NCBI GenBank assembly: GCA_016874945.1
Contig: VGSO01000202.1
Span: 1 to 5,592, forward strand
Reading direction: 5' to 3'
Origin: Deltaproteobacteria bacterium
GTDB lineage: Bacteria > Desulfobacterota > Desulfobaccia > Desulfobaccales > 0-14-0-80-60-11
Length of the DNA: 5,592 nt
Shown: piece after piece, positions 5,142-5,592 of the stretch
How positions within the stretch are numbered: position 1 is the stretch's first letter
Layout: each line of letters begins with the position of its first letter
Notes under the pieces: model-generated
The model's input: the letters and a program-made list of their open reading frames with translations, nothing else
What the model was told of the DNA's origin: nothing
Databases searched by the model: none
Made by a program: the position numbers and the translations under genes

Positions 5142-5592
5142 GTGAGCAAGGTACAAATCGCGGATTTTGTGGTGGGTGACGGCGAGTTGGTAATGATCGC
5201 CGGGCCATGCGTTATTGAGTCCGCGGCTCTGACCCTGGAAGTGGCCCAGGCCTTGCGGGAATACGCCCAAGAGCTTTCCCTGCCGCTGATCTTCAAAGCA
5301 TCTTACGACAAAGCCAACCGCACGTCCATCACTTCGTTTCGCGGGCCGGGCCTGACAGAGGGCCTGGAAATTCTAGCTAGGATAAAGGAGGAGGTGGGGC
5401 TGCCGGTGCTCTCCGACGTCCACCAGGTCTCGGAAGTGGGGCCGGCCGCAGAGGTGCTGGACGTCCTCCAGATCCCCGCGTTTTTGTGCCGCCAGACGGA
5501 CCTGGTGGTGGCCGCGGCGGCCACCGGCAAGCCGGTCAATATCAAGAAAGGCCAGTTTATGGCCCCTTGGGACATGAAGGCGGTGGTGGAGA
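5142..5592 (+). CDS. kdsA: 3-deoxy-8-phosphooctulonate synthase (KDO-8-P synthase), 5' part
   Basis: KdsA (EC 2.5.1.55) condenses phosphoenolpyruvate with arabinose-5-phosphate to KDO-8-phosphate, the precursor of the inner-core sugar of lipopolysaccharide. The first 150 codons are present; the frame is open at the window edge. Family blocks appear in order: MIAGPCVIES (about 18-27), FKASYDKANRTS (about 51-62), FRGPGLTEGLEIL, PVLSDVHQ, VLQIPAFLCRQTDL and NIKKGQFMAPWDMK. The CVIES cysteine (C23) is the metal-ligand position of metal-dependent KdsA forms, so this may be a metal-type enzyme. GTG 5142 is chosen because it is the most upstream start after the in-frame stop at 5109-5111 and gives a normal N-terminus; no Shine-Dalgarno is evident. 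GC-rich codon use matches pyrG. Its C-terminal part lies outside the window. Confidence 0.96.
   Translation, partial: MSKVQIADFVVGDGELVMIAGPCVIESAALTLEVAQALREYAQELSLPLIFKASYDKANRTSITSFRGPGLTEGLEILARIKEEVGLPVLSDVHQVSEVGPAAEVLDVLQIPAFLCRQTDLVVAAAATGKPVNIKKGQFMAPWDMKAVVE

Noticed and set aside
5045..5296. Minus-strand frame containing CHPERSEG
   Set aside because: The peptide is simply the translation of the dispersed palindrome, and the rest is antisense to kdsA.
5303..5575. 90-codon minus-strand frame near the right edge
   Set aside because: Antisense to clear KdsA motifs.

Overview
The window looks like a chromosomal segment from a GC-rich bacterium that makes lipopolysaccharide, because it carries kdsA. 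The gene order pyrG then kdsA, together with dispersed '…CTGAGCGAAGCGAAG…' palindromes, fits a deltaproteobacterium-type lineage (Desulfobacterota). That placement is inference: there is no rRNA or other phylogenetic marker here.

Layout from left to right. Bases 1-222 hold the decayed 3' end of a GxxExxY-type gene, whose stop codon runs directly into a 9-bp tandem repeat ('aatctgtg' words). Next is a small zinc-ribbon protein on the minus strand (230-439), divergent from a cysteine-rich radical SAM enzyme (586-1689). A short intergenic stretch (1690-1833) carries a terminator-like hairpin bracketed by inverted copies of a second 9-bp word repeat ('cattggtgt'). It is followed by a complete, catalytically intact CTP synthase gene, pyrG (GTG 1834 to 3492). 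The first 150 codons of kdsA (KDO-8-phosphate synthase) begin at GTG 5142 and run off the right edge.

Between pyrG and kdsA lies about 1.65 kb of visibly AT-richer accessory DNA (3493-5141). It contains (a) a gene-free palindrome centred in a longer, about 200-bp imperfect inverted repeat, (b) a 94-codon GIY-YIG endonuclease gene sitting exactly between the two arms of the same palindrome family, (c) an Mrr-type restriction endonuclease gene, and (d) another gene-free palindrome just before kdsA. The housekeeping genes supply nucleotide (CTP) and KDO for envelope synthesis; CMP-KDO formation consumes CTP. The nuclease genes appear to be passengers inserted between them.

The most interesting signal is the GIY-YIG gene nested in a split palindrome while bare copies of that palindrome lie on both sides. 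This resembles an autonomous element with non-autonomous derivatives, comparable in logic to REP/RAYT pairs but with a GIY-YIG nuclease. The GxxExxY remnant abutting another word-repeat family may be a second example of a small nuclease-fold gene linked to a dispersed repeat.
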